Shown: piece after piece, positions 27,557 through 37,888 of the stretch
Position numbering within the stretch: the first letter of the stretch is position 1
Layout of the letters: the number at the start of each line of letters is the position of its first letter
Notes under the pieces: model-generated
The model's database searches: none
What the model was told of the DNA's origin: nothing
Seen by the model: only the letters and a program-made list of their open reading frames with translations
Assembly: GCA_020186115.1 (NCBI GenBank)
Contig: WSYJ01000174.1
Span: 1 to 64,000 of the forward strand
Direction of reading: 5' to 3'
DNA from: Histomonas meleagridis
Lineage: Eukaryota > Parabasalia > Tritrichomonadida > Dientamoebidae
Length of the DNA stretch: 64,000 bases
Made by a program: the position numbers and the translations under genes

Positions 27557-29698
27557 TTATATCTGACTGATAAATTTTTCTTCTTTGAAATCGTCTGCAA
27601 ATGGATCTTCTTCAATATTTGAATTATTAATACCAACTGAAAATGTATTATCGATTTCATTAATTTTATTATTATTTTCATCTGAAATATTCATTTCTTC
27701 TTCATTTTGTTTCCGCTTCTTATTTTGATATTTAATCATAAATATTATAATTATCATTATAAAAACAATAATTATTACAATTACAATAACAATTATAATG
27801 ATAATTAATGTATTATTATCATCAGTGTTTATTATTACATCTTCGATATAAGAAATATAAAAGAAATTCGAATAATAAGTAAAATATTCTGGATAATATA
27901 TAATTGTATAATTATAATATATGAAATCGACATAAATATATTTAGTTTCAGATTCAATGAAAGTAACTGAATAAGATTTTATGAATGTATAATAATCTGA
28001 TAAAGTTTTTATAAACGATAAAGAATAAGTTAAAGTATAAGTGTTAACGAAAGTAAAATTCATCGAAAATGTATTAACATAAGTATTTGAATCAAAATTA
28101 TTTTTTGATTTCGTAAATGTGTTTGAATTAGCAAATGTATTTATGTTAGTAAATGTATTTGAGTTAGTGTATGTGCGTGTTGGCGGGAGACATTCGTCAA
28201 GTGTTGTTCCCTTAGTAATATTCATATTTCCAAATGTTTCATTTTGATATGTTTCTATTGTCATAACTATTGTCGCATTGATATTAACAAATGCATCATT
28301 TCGTATTTTTGGTGATATTTCTCCATTAAAATAAATACATTGAAGTGATGTACAATTAACAAATGCACATGAATTAATATATTGAACATTTTCATCAATA
28401 AAAATTCTTTCTAAATTATAACAATAAGCAAAAGAATAATTCATAATAGAAATAACTGATTTAGGAATTGTAAATGTTTTACTTTTCATATTCGGATAAC
28501 TAATAATATATGTAATTTCTTTATTATATAAAACACCATCATTTTCATAATTCGAATATCCAATATTTTCTTCTGAAACATTAATAAATTGAAGTTTCAT
28601 ACATTCTAAAAATGCATTTCCAATTGAAGTAACTGAACTTGGTATATAAATATTCAAAAGGCTTGTACATCCTCTGAATGCATCTGATCCAATACTTCGG
28701 ACGCCTTCATATAATGTTATAGTTTCAAGTCCTGTACATTTATAAAATGCATTATCACTAATGGTATTACAACGGATTGTAATATTATTTAATGAAATAC
28801 ATTCTGCAAATGCTCCACCTCCAATTCCACTCATTAATTTATCTGGAAATTGGACATATTTTAATTGTTTACATGATGCAAATGCTCTACTATTTATATT
28901 TCCAACTGTTTCTCCAATTATTACTGTCGTTAATAAAGGCCATTCTCTGAATGCATTACTTTCAATCACGCCAACATCAATAATTATAACACGTTCTGTA
29001 TCATTCATATAATCTTTTGAATAATCAATGGAATCAGATATTGTGAGTGTTTTTGTTGTTTCATCAAATGATTGCTTTGTATTAACAAAAAATATAATCA
29101 TTAAAATCGGAATAACTTCGTTTTTTTGATGAATGCTTTTCTGATTAAAATAAACTTTGGAAAAGAAAGTAAAAACAAAAAATATAAATACGAACAAAGT
29201 TATATTTGAATACGTAGAAGTAATTAATGCATTAAATATCTTTGGTAGATTTTTAAGAATATTATTGCTGCAATTCATTGATAAATAACATTGAAAACTT
29301 TCATTAAAATGATATATATTATGCAGAATATGAAAGATTGCAGTTATTTTGGAATATAAATACGAAATTATTAAATTTGAAGAAACGATATGCATAAAAC
29401 CTATTCTATTGTTATTTAGAGAATTGCTGAGTGAAACGCATTGCAGTAAATGATTTATGTTGTTTGCTGTTTGAATTTTTTGTAAATATATTTTACTCTT
29501 TATGTGTTCTCTCTTGTTACTTGGCATGTAATGAATGCTTTTGTTATGCATATGCTTGTTCATTGTTTTATTTTCAGTGAGAGAATACAAATAATATTTA
29601 TTTGAAATAAAAACATCTTTGCTGAAATTTATGAGGATAATGAAAGTGCCAATGTGAATTAATGTTATCATTAATTGAGGATATGCATTATATTTCAT
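27557..29698 (-). CDS. BspA-like leucine-rich-repeat membrane protein
   Basis: 713 residues by the longest frame. Residues about 215-480 are LRR_5/BspA repeats (for example ISDNAFYKCTGLETITLYEG, SIGSDAFRGCTSLLNIYIP). A Thr/Asn/Phe-rich stalk with near-repeats of SNTFTNINTFAN follows (about 510-640), then one strong membrane helix rich in Ile and Val (about 640-665), a basic stop-transfer and a cytoplasmic tail ending DPFADDFKEEKFISQI. This is the typical trichomonad surface-BspA layout, a family associated with adhesion to host cells or bacteria. Odd: about 199 residues precede the usual start region and include two hydrophobic segments (about 9-25 and 166-184). The internal ATG at 29101 (MIIFFVNTKQS) is where related proteins would begin, though its signal peptide would be short. 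Confidence 0.85.
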   Translation of the reverse strand: MKYNAYPQLMITLIHIGTFIILINFSKDVFISNKYYLYSLTENKTMNKHMHNKSIHYMPSNKREHIKSKIYLQKIQTANNINHLLQCVSLSNSLNNNRIGFMHIVSSNLIISYLYSKITAIFHILHNIYHFNESFQCYLSMNCSNNILKNLPKIFNALITSTYSNITLFVFIFFVFTFFSKVYFNQKSIHQKNEVIPILMIIFFVNTKQSFDETTKTLTISDSIDYSKDYMNDTERVIIIDVGVIESNAFREWPLLTTVIIGETVGNINSRAFASCKQLKYVQFPDKLMSGIGGGAFAECISLNNITIRCNTISDNAFYKCTGLETITLYEGVRSIGSDAFRGCTSLLNIYIPSSVTSIGNAFLECMKLQFINVSEENIGYSNYENDGVLYNKEITYIISYPNMKSKTFTIPKSVISIMNYSFAYCYNLERIFIDENVQYINSCAFVNCTSLQCIYFNGEISPKIRNDAFVNINATIVMTIETYQNETFGNMNITKGTTLDECLPPTRTYTNSNTFTNINTFANSNTFTKSKNNFDSNTYVNTFSMNFTFVNTYTLTYSLSFIKTLSDYYTFIKSYSVTFIESETKYIYVDFIYYNYTIIYYPEYFTYYSNFFYISYIEDVIINTDDNNTLIIIIIVIVIVIIIVFIMIIIIFMIKYQNKKRKQNEEEMNISDENNNKINEIDNTFSVGINNSNIEEDPFADDFKEEKFISQI

Positions 29699-30499
29699 CG
29701 ATTTGGTATATGCGTTTCCAATATAAATCTGGTTTGGTTGTAACGAAAAACCTCTAATTTTTCATTAGAAATGTGTGTAACAACTGTTGTTCAATGTGAA
29801 ATGTGAGTTTTCATCGAAATTATTTTGGATGCCGAAACACACACATGAAGCATTAGGTGACATGAAAAGATCTCATTTACTTGCTCACAATTGAGGACTT
29901 GACATTTGAATGGATTTAAGGGAAAACGACAAGAAACAACCAACTTTTTATGAAAAAAGTTTCAATTGAATAGTCATTCAACTTTTGTGTGTTCATGTCA
30001 AAATTTTAGAATTATTTAAAAAGTGACCGGTGCGACACTTCGAGTGAAACACACAAAAATCAACGTGAAGTATGAAAATCATGCCGAAAAATCAAAATGG
30101 ATTTGAAACAGTCGTAATAATCAAAATAAAAATATGATTAGTAGATAAAAACTACCATCAAAATTTTTATAATCTCAAAAAACAGATTTTTTTGATTTTT
30201 TTTCACAATAAATTAAAATTAAATTCAGACGATTTTTAAGATTGTATTTTAATTTTCTTAAGATGAAATATGTTATCAGAGATACATTATGTGTTATCAC
30301 GATTGCTATTTCTTGGTTTGATACAATTTTACCGAAAAAAAAATTTTGAACTTTTCGCCTCAACTTTAGGTACAAATGATTTATTATTTTGAAAGAACCA
30401 TTGATAACAGCAATAATTAAATTTTAAAATTGTTTTTCTAATTGCTTACAGTCAAATTTTCTTGTTTGAAACGTTCCAAAAACTCTTATCATTGACTTT
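29699..30499. other. Intergenic, about 0.8 kb
   Basis: A+T-rich. A reverse AACG box (CGTTAC on the minus strand) lies near 29742, upstream of the BspA gene. The 30175-30375 frame is featureless and not called. No repeat or RNA is recognised. Confidence 0.45.
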
Positions 30500-31300
30500 T
30501 TATTGTTTTAAAATTCGATCAAAGTATCTCTCTTTTTTCATGTCTTCTTTGATACTTTGATTCAGAGCAATAATTCCACCTACTAAGCCTTTACCACTGT
30601 AAGTACGCATTGTTGGTACTATTGCCCAATCACCATTACATCTAAATATGGAAAATATCCAAACACAAGAATGGAGCCCTTTTTTCCTTCCAGTGAAACC
30701 CATTAATTCCAAATCATCTTTTGCATCATAAACTCTAAAGAATGCGCCCAATTTCGTATTAAATTTCTTGTTTGTATTTTCCGAAACTCCGAATGATAAA
30801 CAAAATACTTCTGGAGGCAATTGATTAAGTTTGATAATAGAATATATCTCCCTACTAAATTCATTATACCTTCCATTTTCATCAATAGCAAGTTTTACTG
30901 CATCATTGAGCATCGATGGCTTTTGTGGATAAATAAAATCGATGTGATTAAAATTGATATCATATGCAATAAATCGTAAATCAAATTGGAAACCAGCCGT
31001 AGTTAATAATTGTTGTTCTGCAAAAATATGTATTGTATCAGGTAATGGTCGTTGGAAATATTTAAGTGCAACTTGAATTGGAAATGGATCGTCAACGTTT
31101 AAATTAATACGATGAAATATTTTTTCATCCGTTACATTTTCATTAACAACTAAAGACTTAACACTTAATAAAATATTATGCATATTCTTGTTTGGGACTG
31201 AATTTAATGAAATACATCTACCAAGTGAAAAATGATTAAGACAATTATTTGGTTTAATGTTAATTTTAACATAATCTATGTTGTCTGAACTCGTGGACAA
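30500..31300 (-). pseudogene. TerD-domain (tellurium-resistance-like) gene, probably truncated at 5' end
   Basis: The C-terminal half (about residues 100-255) has the TerD pattern: LRFIAYDINFNHIDFIYPQ, then PPEVFCLSFGVSENTN, then LGAFFRVYDAKDDLELMGF, and finally the GDWAIVPTMRTYSGKGL ending. TerD-family domains are calcium-binding, stress-associated modules best known from bacterial ter operons; some protists carry them. The N-terminal 95 residues are not recognised. The frame opens with TTG at 31298-31300, just after a stop. Upstream of it (about 31303-31430) coding-like sequence in another frame (GAIHEFNACIGLNKENKK) looks like the lost continuation. An internal ATG (MHNILLSV) could give a shorter product. 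Hence it is a probable pseudogene or partial copy. Confidence 0.65.
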
Positions 31301-32631
31301 TTAATTAAATCACTACCTTTAAATTCAAATAATTGTTGGAAATGAAGAATTGGCGGCTTCTTATTTTCTTTGTTAAGTCCAATGCATGCATTAAATTCGT
31401 GGATAGCCCCAGTATCAAGAACGGGCCGACGATAGAGACACGATAGAGCTTTTAATCGTTAAATATATCGTTAGTTATGTGTAAACAATACAAAAAGTAG
31501 TGATATACCGACCGTTAATTTCAGCAACATTTCTACTTACTGCAGGAATTTGATAAGTAATACATTATACCCAACTACTGCTTTTAAGGTTTTTTACATC
31601 AAATTCTAAAAAAAAAAAGTGACTGATGAAAAAGGAACAATTGCAATAGATTATTCAAAAAAATTGTAACGTTTTGGGACACCCCGTTCTATGAAAGATA
31701 GGGTGACGATTGGAATTTTTATCTAAAATAAACATTTAATTAAATAAAAAGATTTTCAATTTTATTAAATTTCAATTTCCTAAATGGTATATAAATGAAA
31801 GTCGTCACAAAGTATAATTTACAATTGTTTTATTAATGGATAGATTTGTATTATTTCAAAAATGTTTTTAACATTTAATCAATTCAAGCGCTGTTTTAAA
31901 TATTTTAAATCATTTCCAAGTATTATTTTTAAAGCCAAAATTATCAAAATAAACATTATATACAAGAAAAGTGACAATTGTACCAAGTCTAATAATTGTT
32001 GAAGAATAAAAATTAATATATCAATTTATGTTTTAAATAAAGCCATTGAAGAAAATCACATTTCAAAACGAATTATATATTCATAAATATATTTCGTTAT
32101 CAGATATTCATATAAAATATAGAGTACGAATATATTCGTATTATAAAATTTATTTTTTTTATAAATACGGATATTTATAGTAAAATAATACCCTAATATA
32201 AAAAGTATTTAATATTACAACATTTTGTTTCCTTTATTATTCTAAAATAAAAAATTAGAAAGAAATAATTTTAAATTTAATAAGAAATTTTATTAAATGA
32301 TTGATATTTTTTTTCGGAATCTTAATAATCTTCACTAAATCCAGTGCGAACCAAATGTTTTTAATTTCAAGAAATTTTAATAATTCTAATATAGTTAGTG
32401 CAAACTTTTTTTTAAATTTAAATAATATATAGATTCCACAAAAAATGTCTTTTACATTAATATCAATTGCTTTTTGATAAAGAAGTAATTTAACAATTTC
32501 ATTCAATTTAATAATTATCTTGGGTTAATCAGCTAATTTAATAGAATTTCTAATTTTATTGATTGGTTAATCAGGTTCAATGTTTTCTTTGCGCGGTTAT
32601 GACATAACAACTTCATTTTACCTATTCAAGA
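31301..32631. other. Repeat-rich intergenic with ankyrin remnants on minus strand
   Basis: Near 31888-31919 the minus strand repeats the ankyrin-spacer junction seen at 4838-4858 almost base for base, ending ACAGCGCTTG. At 32255-32506 the minus strand encodes an ankyrin unit (NEIVKLLLYQKAIDINVKD) followed by A+T-rich, spacer-like sequence. These are decayed pieces of the same ankyrin/DUF3447 family as the 2.1-5.1 kb locus. AACG boxes occur near 31457 and 31511. No intact gene is present. Confidence 0.6.
31545..31593 (+). repeat. Dispersed repeat, copy 1
   Basis: Begins GGAATTTGATAA and contains CCAACTACTGCT; similar over nearly 50 bp to 33001-33048. Both copies are followed within about 30 bp by an A-run. 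The pair brackets the tRNA gene. Confidence 0.7.
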
Positions 32632-32704
32632 GCCTGCGTAGCATAGTGGTTATTGCGTTCGCCTTGTAAGCGAAAGGTCGGCGGTCCGACTCCGCTCGCA
32701 GGCA
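32632..32704 (+). tRNA. tRNA-Thr (anticodon TGT)
   Basis: A complete cloverleaf: acceptor stem GCCTGCG paired with CGCAGGC, then discriminator A at 32704. The anticodon stem TTCGC/GCGAA encloses loop CTTGTAA, giving anticodon TGT (reads ACA, threonine). The D-arm contains the box-A-like run TAGCATAGTGGTTA. The T-arm stem GGCGG/CCGCT has one G-U pair and loop TCCGACT, which departs from the usual TTC start of the loop. No intron and no encoded CCA. A T-run follows, as expected for RNA polymerase III termination. Confidence 0.95.
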
Positions 32705-32705
32705 A

Positions 32706-32712
32706 TTTTTTT
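32706..32712 (+). terminator. T-run terminator of the tRNA gene
   Basis: Seven consecutive T bases directly after the tRNA, the normal RNA polymerase III stop signal. Confidence 0.85.
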
Positions 32713-33555
32713 AATTAATTTTGATCCAATTTTATTTTTGAGATGTGAAGTATTCAAACAAACAACTTTTACACTTGTTTTTGATCGCCATTTCACTATT
32801 TGTATGCTTTACACTTTTCGAATCAGTTTTGACATTTTTTTGTGGTTGTGTATCCCATAATAAAATTCATTAAATGTAATCTACATTTGATTTACTAATG
32901 AACCCTTTCTGTCTGAGCTTTGCATGGTTTTTCCATTCCTAAATTTCACAAATAAAACTTTGATGTTTTCAGTGATTTCAATTTTTTTTTGAAAATTTAT
33001 GGAATTTGATAAAAAACGCATTAAGTCCAACTACTGCTGTTAAAGTTCTTATATAATATAAGTTATATTACATATACTAAAAAAAAGAAGATATATGCAT
33101 AATTGGATACGAAAAGCATATAAGTGCATTTTAACCTATGACAAATAAGCTACAAAAAGGTCATCATAATTTTTCGGATTCCTTCAAAGCATTGGTTTTA
33201 CCAAAAAAATACGACAGCAAACCTATCAATGCACTACGAAATTTCCCAAGACCGGCCTAAGCTATTACGTGAAAGGATTTTACATAAACAATATCATTCA
33301 TAAGAAGTGATCACAAAGAACGATGAAATGATGAAAACGCATGTACGTTAATATAAAATTGTGATCAATTGAACACCTTATTCAATTTTCTATACTTTCG
33401 TTTTTTTTGGTTTCTGGGGGTGTTTTCCATTCGATTCAATTATAATTTGAACGGCAGATGTGACATGTTTTTCATCCACTGCGTTCAATCTCACAAAAAT
33501 GTGACTTGTTGGAATCGAAAATATTTCAGAATTCAATCATTTCACATATTTTCAA
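32713..33555. other. Intergenic between tRNA and Myb gene, with degenerate element
   Basis: Contains the second copy of the dispersed repeat (33001-33048). Stop-broken plus-strand sequence at about 33130-33300, GC-richer than its surroundings (KGHHNFSDSFKALVLPKKYD-like), looks like a decayed coding remnant, possibly of a transposon. The 33369-33596 frame is not supported. Confidence 0.4.
33001..33048 (+). repeat. Dispersed repeat, copy 2
   Basis: Matches 31545-31593 with scattered changes, starting GGAATTTGATAA and containing CCAACTACTGCT. Confidence 0.7.
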
Positions 33556-34056
33556 ATGTTCCAAGGAATAAACTTCTTAGATTATGTTTTAGCTAATGGA
33601 TCTATTTGCATTGAAAAAAAGCGGAAGGTTACAAAACAAAAATTTTCTCCAGAAGAAGATAAGATTATATTTGATTTAGTCGGAAACCAAAAATATCCCA
33701 ATTGGAATGAAATCGCAAAACACATCCCAGGAAAAACATGTAGGCAATGCAGAGAAAGATATCAACATTATTTGGCACCCGGATTATCGAAGGAACCTTG
33801 GTCTAAAGAAGAAGATGACCTAATTATTGAATTATACAAAAAATACGGATCCAACTGGGCTTTGATTGCAAAGCACTTTCAGAACAGAAGAACCAATAAT
33901 GGTATCAAAAATAGATTTAATAATCATCTTAAAAAACAAATACAAAAACAAGAAGAAATTTTATTTGAACCATTTTCAAGTGAAAACTCAGAATCTTCTT
34001 CAATATTCGTGCCAGATCAATTAGATGATTTATTCTTAGGAATAGATTTATATTAA
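33556..34056 (+). CDS. R2R3 Myb-like DNA-binding protein
   Basis: 166 residues. Two Myb repeats: R2 at about 29-78 (FSPEEDKIIFDLVG ... NWNEIAKHIPGKTCRQCRERY) and R3 at about 83-130 (PWSKEEDDLIIELYKKYGSNWALIAKHF ... NGIKNRFNNHL). The regularly spaced tryptophans or their aromatic replacements and the basic recognition helices are intact. A short acidic, Ser-rich C-terminus could be an activation region. Myb proteins are the dominant transcription-factor family of trichomonads, and one is known to bind a core-promoter motif in T. vaginalis. The AACG boxes before many genes in this window are compatible with Myb recognition, but there is no evidence that this protein binds them. It should act in the nucleus. 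Confidence 0.92.
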   Translation: MFQGINFLDYVLANGSICIEKKRKVTKQKFSPEEDKIIFDLVGNQKYPNWNEIAKHIPGKTCRQCRERYQHYLAPGLSKEPWSKEEDDLIIELYKKYGSNWALIAKHFQNRRTNNGIKNRFNNHLKKQIQKQEEILFEPFSSENSESSSIFVPDQLDDLFLGIDLY

Positions 34057-34219
34057 TATCAAAATCGTCACTTTCCTCCTTGTTAGTAAAGAGATGTTTG
34101 ATAACTTTATTTTGAATGTCATTCGCTTTGTTGTATAAAAAATATATTGTTTATGTTTTTTTAAAATTTCTTTTATTGATTTTCTGCATTGAGATAGAAA
34201 ATGTCACTTTTCCATCGAA

Positions 34220-36508
34220 ATGTCTGAAAATAACATTGTTTATATACAAAATGTTCCTCCTGATTGTAAAGAAAGTGATTTATATGAACTCCTCATTCAG
34301 TATGGTCCAATAGAGAGGATCAAGATATTTTCACAGCAATTTCAAAATTATAATTATCCAATTGGCATTGCACAAGTTCAATTTAAAGAAGAAACCAGTG
34401 TTAAGGCATGTTCAAAATCAAAAAGAAAGCATCCTCTTTCTTATGCTAATTGTATTTTACAAATACATTCAAAATATTTAAAACCTCAAGAAATAGAAAC
34501 AGATTCTAAGAATGAAAATGATCAACAAGAAATTGAATGTGAAACAAATGAAGAATATAACCCATTGATCGGTTTAAAATTTTCTGTTTTCATATTTTTT
34601 TCAAGTGAATCAGTAACTCGCGAATATTTGCTTGACACGTTTGCAGGGGCTCATCCAATAGATATAACAATCAGAATGAAAAATTCGTATGATCATTATG
34701 GTTTAGCCATTATTAAATTCCAAGATTCACAATCTGTTGAATTGGCGCTTTCATATAACGAGGAACTTCCTATTCATATTATCAAGCCAAGTTTAGACTT
34801 TATCAATCAATTTTCAGAAGATAACATTTCCCACAACATTATTTTCAAACCACCTCCAATAGATATTGCTTCGAACACAGATTTAAGTCAACAATTCCTC
34901 AACTTAGAGATAATTTTTAGAGGAAACTCATATAAAGTTAACGGTTTCTTAGCATCCGTTTATTCAACGACCGTTTATAACCGTTATCTTACCAATCCCA
35001 TTCTTCAAAAAATTCATTTAGATATTGACATAGAAGGGCCTTTTGATCTAGTTGTCCAAGCTCTCTTTGGTCAAGAAGTTTTTGTTAAAGATACGAATGC
35101 AAAATTTTTATATTTTATTGGATCATATTTGGGAATGGAATCACTTACTAGACCTACATCTGCATTGATTTTGCTTTCGCTTGATTCAGACAGCGCATTT
35201 TCGTTTTATAATGACATATGCAAATTTAAATTAGATGCATCAACTGGACCACATATAGATTATTTTGCTGCCAATGTTGACAAGTCTTCTTCAAGTAACT
35301 TTTATTCTAAAGTTCCTGTTGATGTATTACAATGTATATTTAAAAGTCCATTTTTATCAATTAGTGATCCTGAGAGTTGGAACAAATGGCTAATGAACTT
35401 TATTTATCAAGACCTTGCATCTCGGGTCACACTTCTTCAATTTATTGATGTCAAATGGTTATCACGAAATGACATATCAAATTTAATTCAAGATCCACGC
35501 ATTAATCTTAACATCATTCGAGGTTCTCTTTTCTCTGCTCTTAAAGATGGTATTAAATTTACTCAATACGCCACCATTTTTTGCGAATATATTGATCCCA
35601 TCAAAAATACAGGTGTCTTTACTAATCTTTCTTATCGCCACAAGAACTCGAATCTTCATGATCTCCATGTTGTTCGTGTGAGTACTAATAGTAATCTTCA
35701 ACAAATCACAAATCCCAATTTTGACAGCTATTGGTGCTCATCTGATACCAAAGACTCTTATGTTGTCTTTGATTTTAAGCGTAACCATGTTACCATTGCA
35801 TCTTATATGATTATTTCAGATTCATTATTATCATGGACGATTGAGGGCACAAATGATCCTAACTTTGGATGGAACAAAATCGAAAGTCGTCGTCTCAAAG
35901 AGCAAAAGAACACATTTCATAAGTTACCTACGTCTAATAATTTCCGATACATTCGCATTGTCCAAACAGGCAAAAATTCATTAGGAAATCATTCGCTACG
36001 GCTTCAGTTTGTCGAATTTTTTGGCAGAGTTAACAACAAAGTTATTGAATATGAAGGAAATGAAGGAATCTTAAATTACATCAATAATCACGGAAGAGGA
36101 AAATTCAAAATTTCGTCATCATCAGACCCTAAATACCTTATAAACGAAGAGTGGAGCAGTTGTTATTACTCCCCGAATCAAGAAAACTCATTTATCAAAT
36201 TTGACTTCATGGAAGCAAAAGTCAAATTAAAGGGATACACATTGGCTGCTGATGCCAAAGGACTATGTATGAAGTCTTGGAAAGTCGAAGTGTCAGAAAA
36301 TGACGTCGATTATGTAATTGCGGATGAAAGATTGGGCGTTAATAAGTATAAAGAACAGCGGCAAAAAATTTATTGGAAGTGCCAAAACGAAATCGAAATG
36401 AATTGTAGATACGTGAAGATTACAATGATCGGGAAATCAAGTAAAAATGATTTCGTAATGGCGCTTTCAAACGTGGAATTGTATGGTCAGCTGGTGATTC
36501 CAGAATAA
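34220..36508 (+). CDS. RRM-RRM-BTB-discoidin multidomain protein
   Basis: 762 residues with an uncommon order. RRM-like domain 1 spans about 5-88 (VYIQNVPPDCKESDLYELL, then GIAQVQF as RNP-1-like). A second, weaker RRM-like domain lies at about 118-190 (FSVFIFFSSESVTREYLLDTF, GLAIIKF). A BTB/POZ-like domain at about 225-315 begins LEIIFRGNSYKVNGFLASV and is followed by a BACK-like helical region to about 455. Two discoidin/F5-8 type C-like domains fill about 470-605 and 612-760, each with the SYWCSSDTKDSYVVFDF and RYIRI pattern. BTB plus discoidin-like domains occur in an expanded trichomonad family; the RNA-binding N-terminus is the surprise. No signal peptide, so cytosolic or nuclear. A role linking RNA to a Cullin-3-type ligase is speculation. 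The ATG at 34220 is first in frame. Confidence 0.75.
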   Translation: MSENNIVYIQNVPPDCKESDLYELLIQYGPIERIKIFSQQFQNYNYPIGIAQVQFKEETSVKACSKSKRKHPLSYANCILQIHSKYLKPQEIETDSKNENDQQEIECETNEEYNPLIGLKFSVFIFFSSESVTREYLLDTFAGAHPIDITIRMKNSYDHYGLAIIKFQDSQSVELALSYNEELPIHIIKPSLDFINQFSEDNISHNIIFKPPPIDIASNTDLSQQFLNLEIIFRGNSYKVNGFLASVYSTTVYNRYLTNPILQKIHLDIDIEGPFDLVVQALFGQEVFVKDTNAKFLYFIGSYLGMESLTRPTSALILLSLDSDSAFSFYNDICKFKLDASTGPHIDYFAANVDKSSSSNFYSKVPVDVLQCIFKSPFLSISDPESWNKWLMNFIYQDLASRVTLLQFIDVKWLSRNDISNLIQDPRINLNIIRGSLFSALKDGIKFTQYATIFCEYIDPIKNTGVFTNLSYRHKNSNLHDLHVVRVSTNSNLQQITNPNFDSYWCSSDTKDSYVVFDFKRNHVTIASYMIISDSLLSWTIEGTNDPNFGWNKIESRRLKEQKNTFHKLPTSNNFRYIRIVQTGKNSLGNHSLRLQFVEFFGRVNNKVIEYEGNEGILNYINNHGRGKFKISSSSDPKYLINEEWSSCYYSPNQENSFIKFDFMEAKVKLKGYTLAADAKGLCMKSWKVEVSENDVDYVIADERLGVNKYKEQRQKIYWKCQNEIEMNCRYVKITMIGKSSKNDFVMALSNVELYGQLVIPE

Positions 36509-36929
36509 AGAAATTTAAATATGTATATATAATGTAATTTTCATACAGTTTATGAGAAACCATATTCGTTCGTAATAATTTTATTTCGAGATATCATAAC
36601 TAAAAGGATTTTTAAAATAAATATTCATTCACTTTTTTTTCTCGCCATAGCGAATGTCATTAAATTGCTGTTAATTTAACAATGTGATTGAAGAAGCTTA
36701 AGTTTAAAGAACCTTGACATCTTATTAGAACACGGATTTTGAGCACAAAACCCATAACTTTTTGAGCGATGTAATGTATTTAATTCATTTTTTGAATTTC
36801 CGATAAAAAGATTTCTTTCAAAAAGTTTATAGAATATTCACTTAATAAATGGTCACTTAAGATGTTCAAAGCTCATGTATTACCAAACATTAAAAGGGAA
36901 TTGACAGAAAGGAAACAATATTTATTGAT
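36509..36929. other. Intergenic
   Basis: A+T-rich sequence between two convergent genes. No gene, repeat or RNA feature recognised. Confidence 0.5.
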
Positions 36930-37472
36930 TCAATCACTAGAACAGTTGCATGGGAGACACTCATCCCATTTATAAATGACAACAGTTCTGTTTTTCTCGC
37001 ATAAAATTCTAAGAATTGGCATAAATGCAAAAAGAAAAACGACCAATATTCCCCACCAAACCCGAGATATAGTGTCATGCAATGAGAAAAACACTAAAAT
37101 TGATGAGTAGATAGTGTCGATTGGTTTTGAAAAAGGATATGCCGACAAATAAATAATTGCAGTCCACGCAGCACAATCGCCTTTTGAAAATGTTGGAGGG
37201 AGTAAAAATGAAGCCGACCTCCAAAGTACATTAAACAAATTTTGTTGAACTTCAGATTTTGGAAATGTTTTGAGAAAGTTAATTCTAAATCCGATGAATA
37301 ACATTCCTGAAATAGCCCCAGCGCATGGAGAGTTTGAAAATAATTTTGAAAATGATATTTCCAAAATAAATAAATTCAGGATCTTTGAAGCAAATTTACA
37401 AGTCAACTCGAGGTCTACATTCATCCTGTAAGTGGTCACGCATACATTTTTCAAATCCCTAATTTTATGCAT
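36930..37472 (-). CDS. Multi-span membrane protein of unknown family
   Basis: 180 residues from the ATG at 37472 (the open frame reaches 37496 but starts there with TTG). Hydrophobic segments lie at about 25-50, 50-65, 100-120 and 130-160, with conserved-looking polar spots (SPCAGAISGM, LWRSASF, KGDCAAW). The Cys-containing C-terminus (DECLPCNCSSD) is short. The pattern of small residues in the second segment faintly recalls TRIC-type intracellular cation channels, but the match is too weak to name. Unknown function. Confidence 0.5.
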   Translation of the reverse strand: MHKIRDLKNVCVTTYRMNVDLELTCKFASKILNLFILEISFSKLFSNSPCAGAISGMLFIGFRINFLKTFPKSEVQQNLFNVLWRSASFLLPPTFSKGDCAAWTAIIYLSAYPFSKPIDTIYSSILVFFSLHDTISRVWWGILVVFLFAFMPILRILCEKNRTVVIYKWDECLPCNCSSD

Positions 37473-37888
37473 AAATGATTCTTTGTTTCTTTTCAATTTT
37501 GCTGGAAAAAGCAGTTTTCAAACACACACAAAAAACTAAGACTTGCGGTTTTTTATAATAACTTTTTCATAGAAAAGTGACGAATTATCGGTTTTTTATG
37601 AAATTAAGAAGAATAAACTCTTTGTAACATTTTCGTTAAAAAGACAAAACAGAATTCAGCCTTTTATGAAACTTTCATAAAAACAGTACGATTGTCTTTT
37701 CCCATGGAAAATTGTTGTCTTTAACAAGTCTATTTTATTATTTTTGTATTCCATTTTTATCACATGTGAAACGTTGACATTTTTTAAAAAGTCAAATTGA
37801 CCTATTTGACCAGAAAAAACGCAGTTAAAATGAGTTTTTACATCATTTTTTTATATTAAAGAATAAAAATCATTTAAAAAACTAGTGT
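37473..37888. other. Intergenic
   Basis: Separates the membrane-protein gene from the phosphatase, on the same strand. A+T-rich with short runs; nothing recognised. Confidence 0.5.

Noticed and set aside
36930-37472. TRIC cation channel identity for the small membrane protein
   Set aside because: Only a faint resemblance in one helix; key family motifs are not visible.
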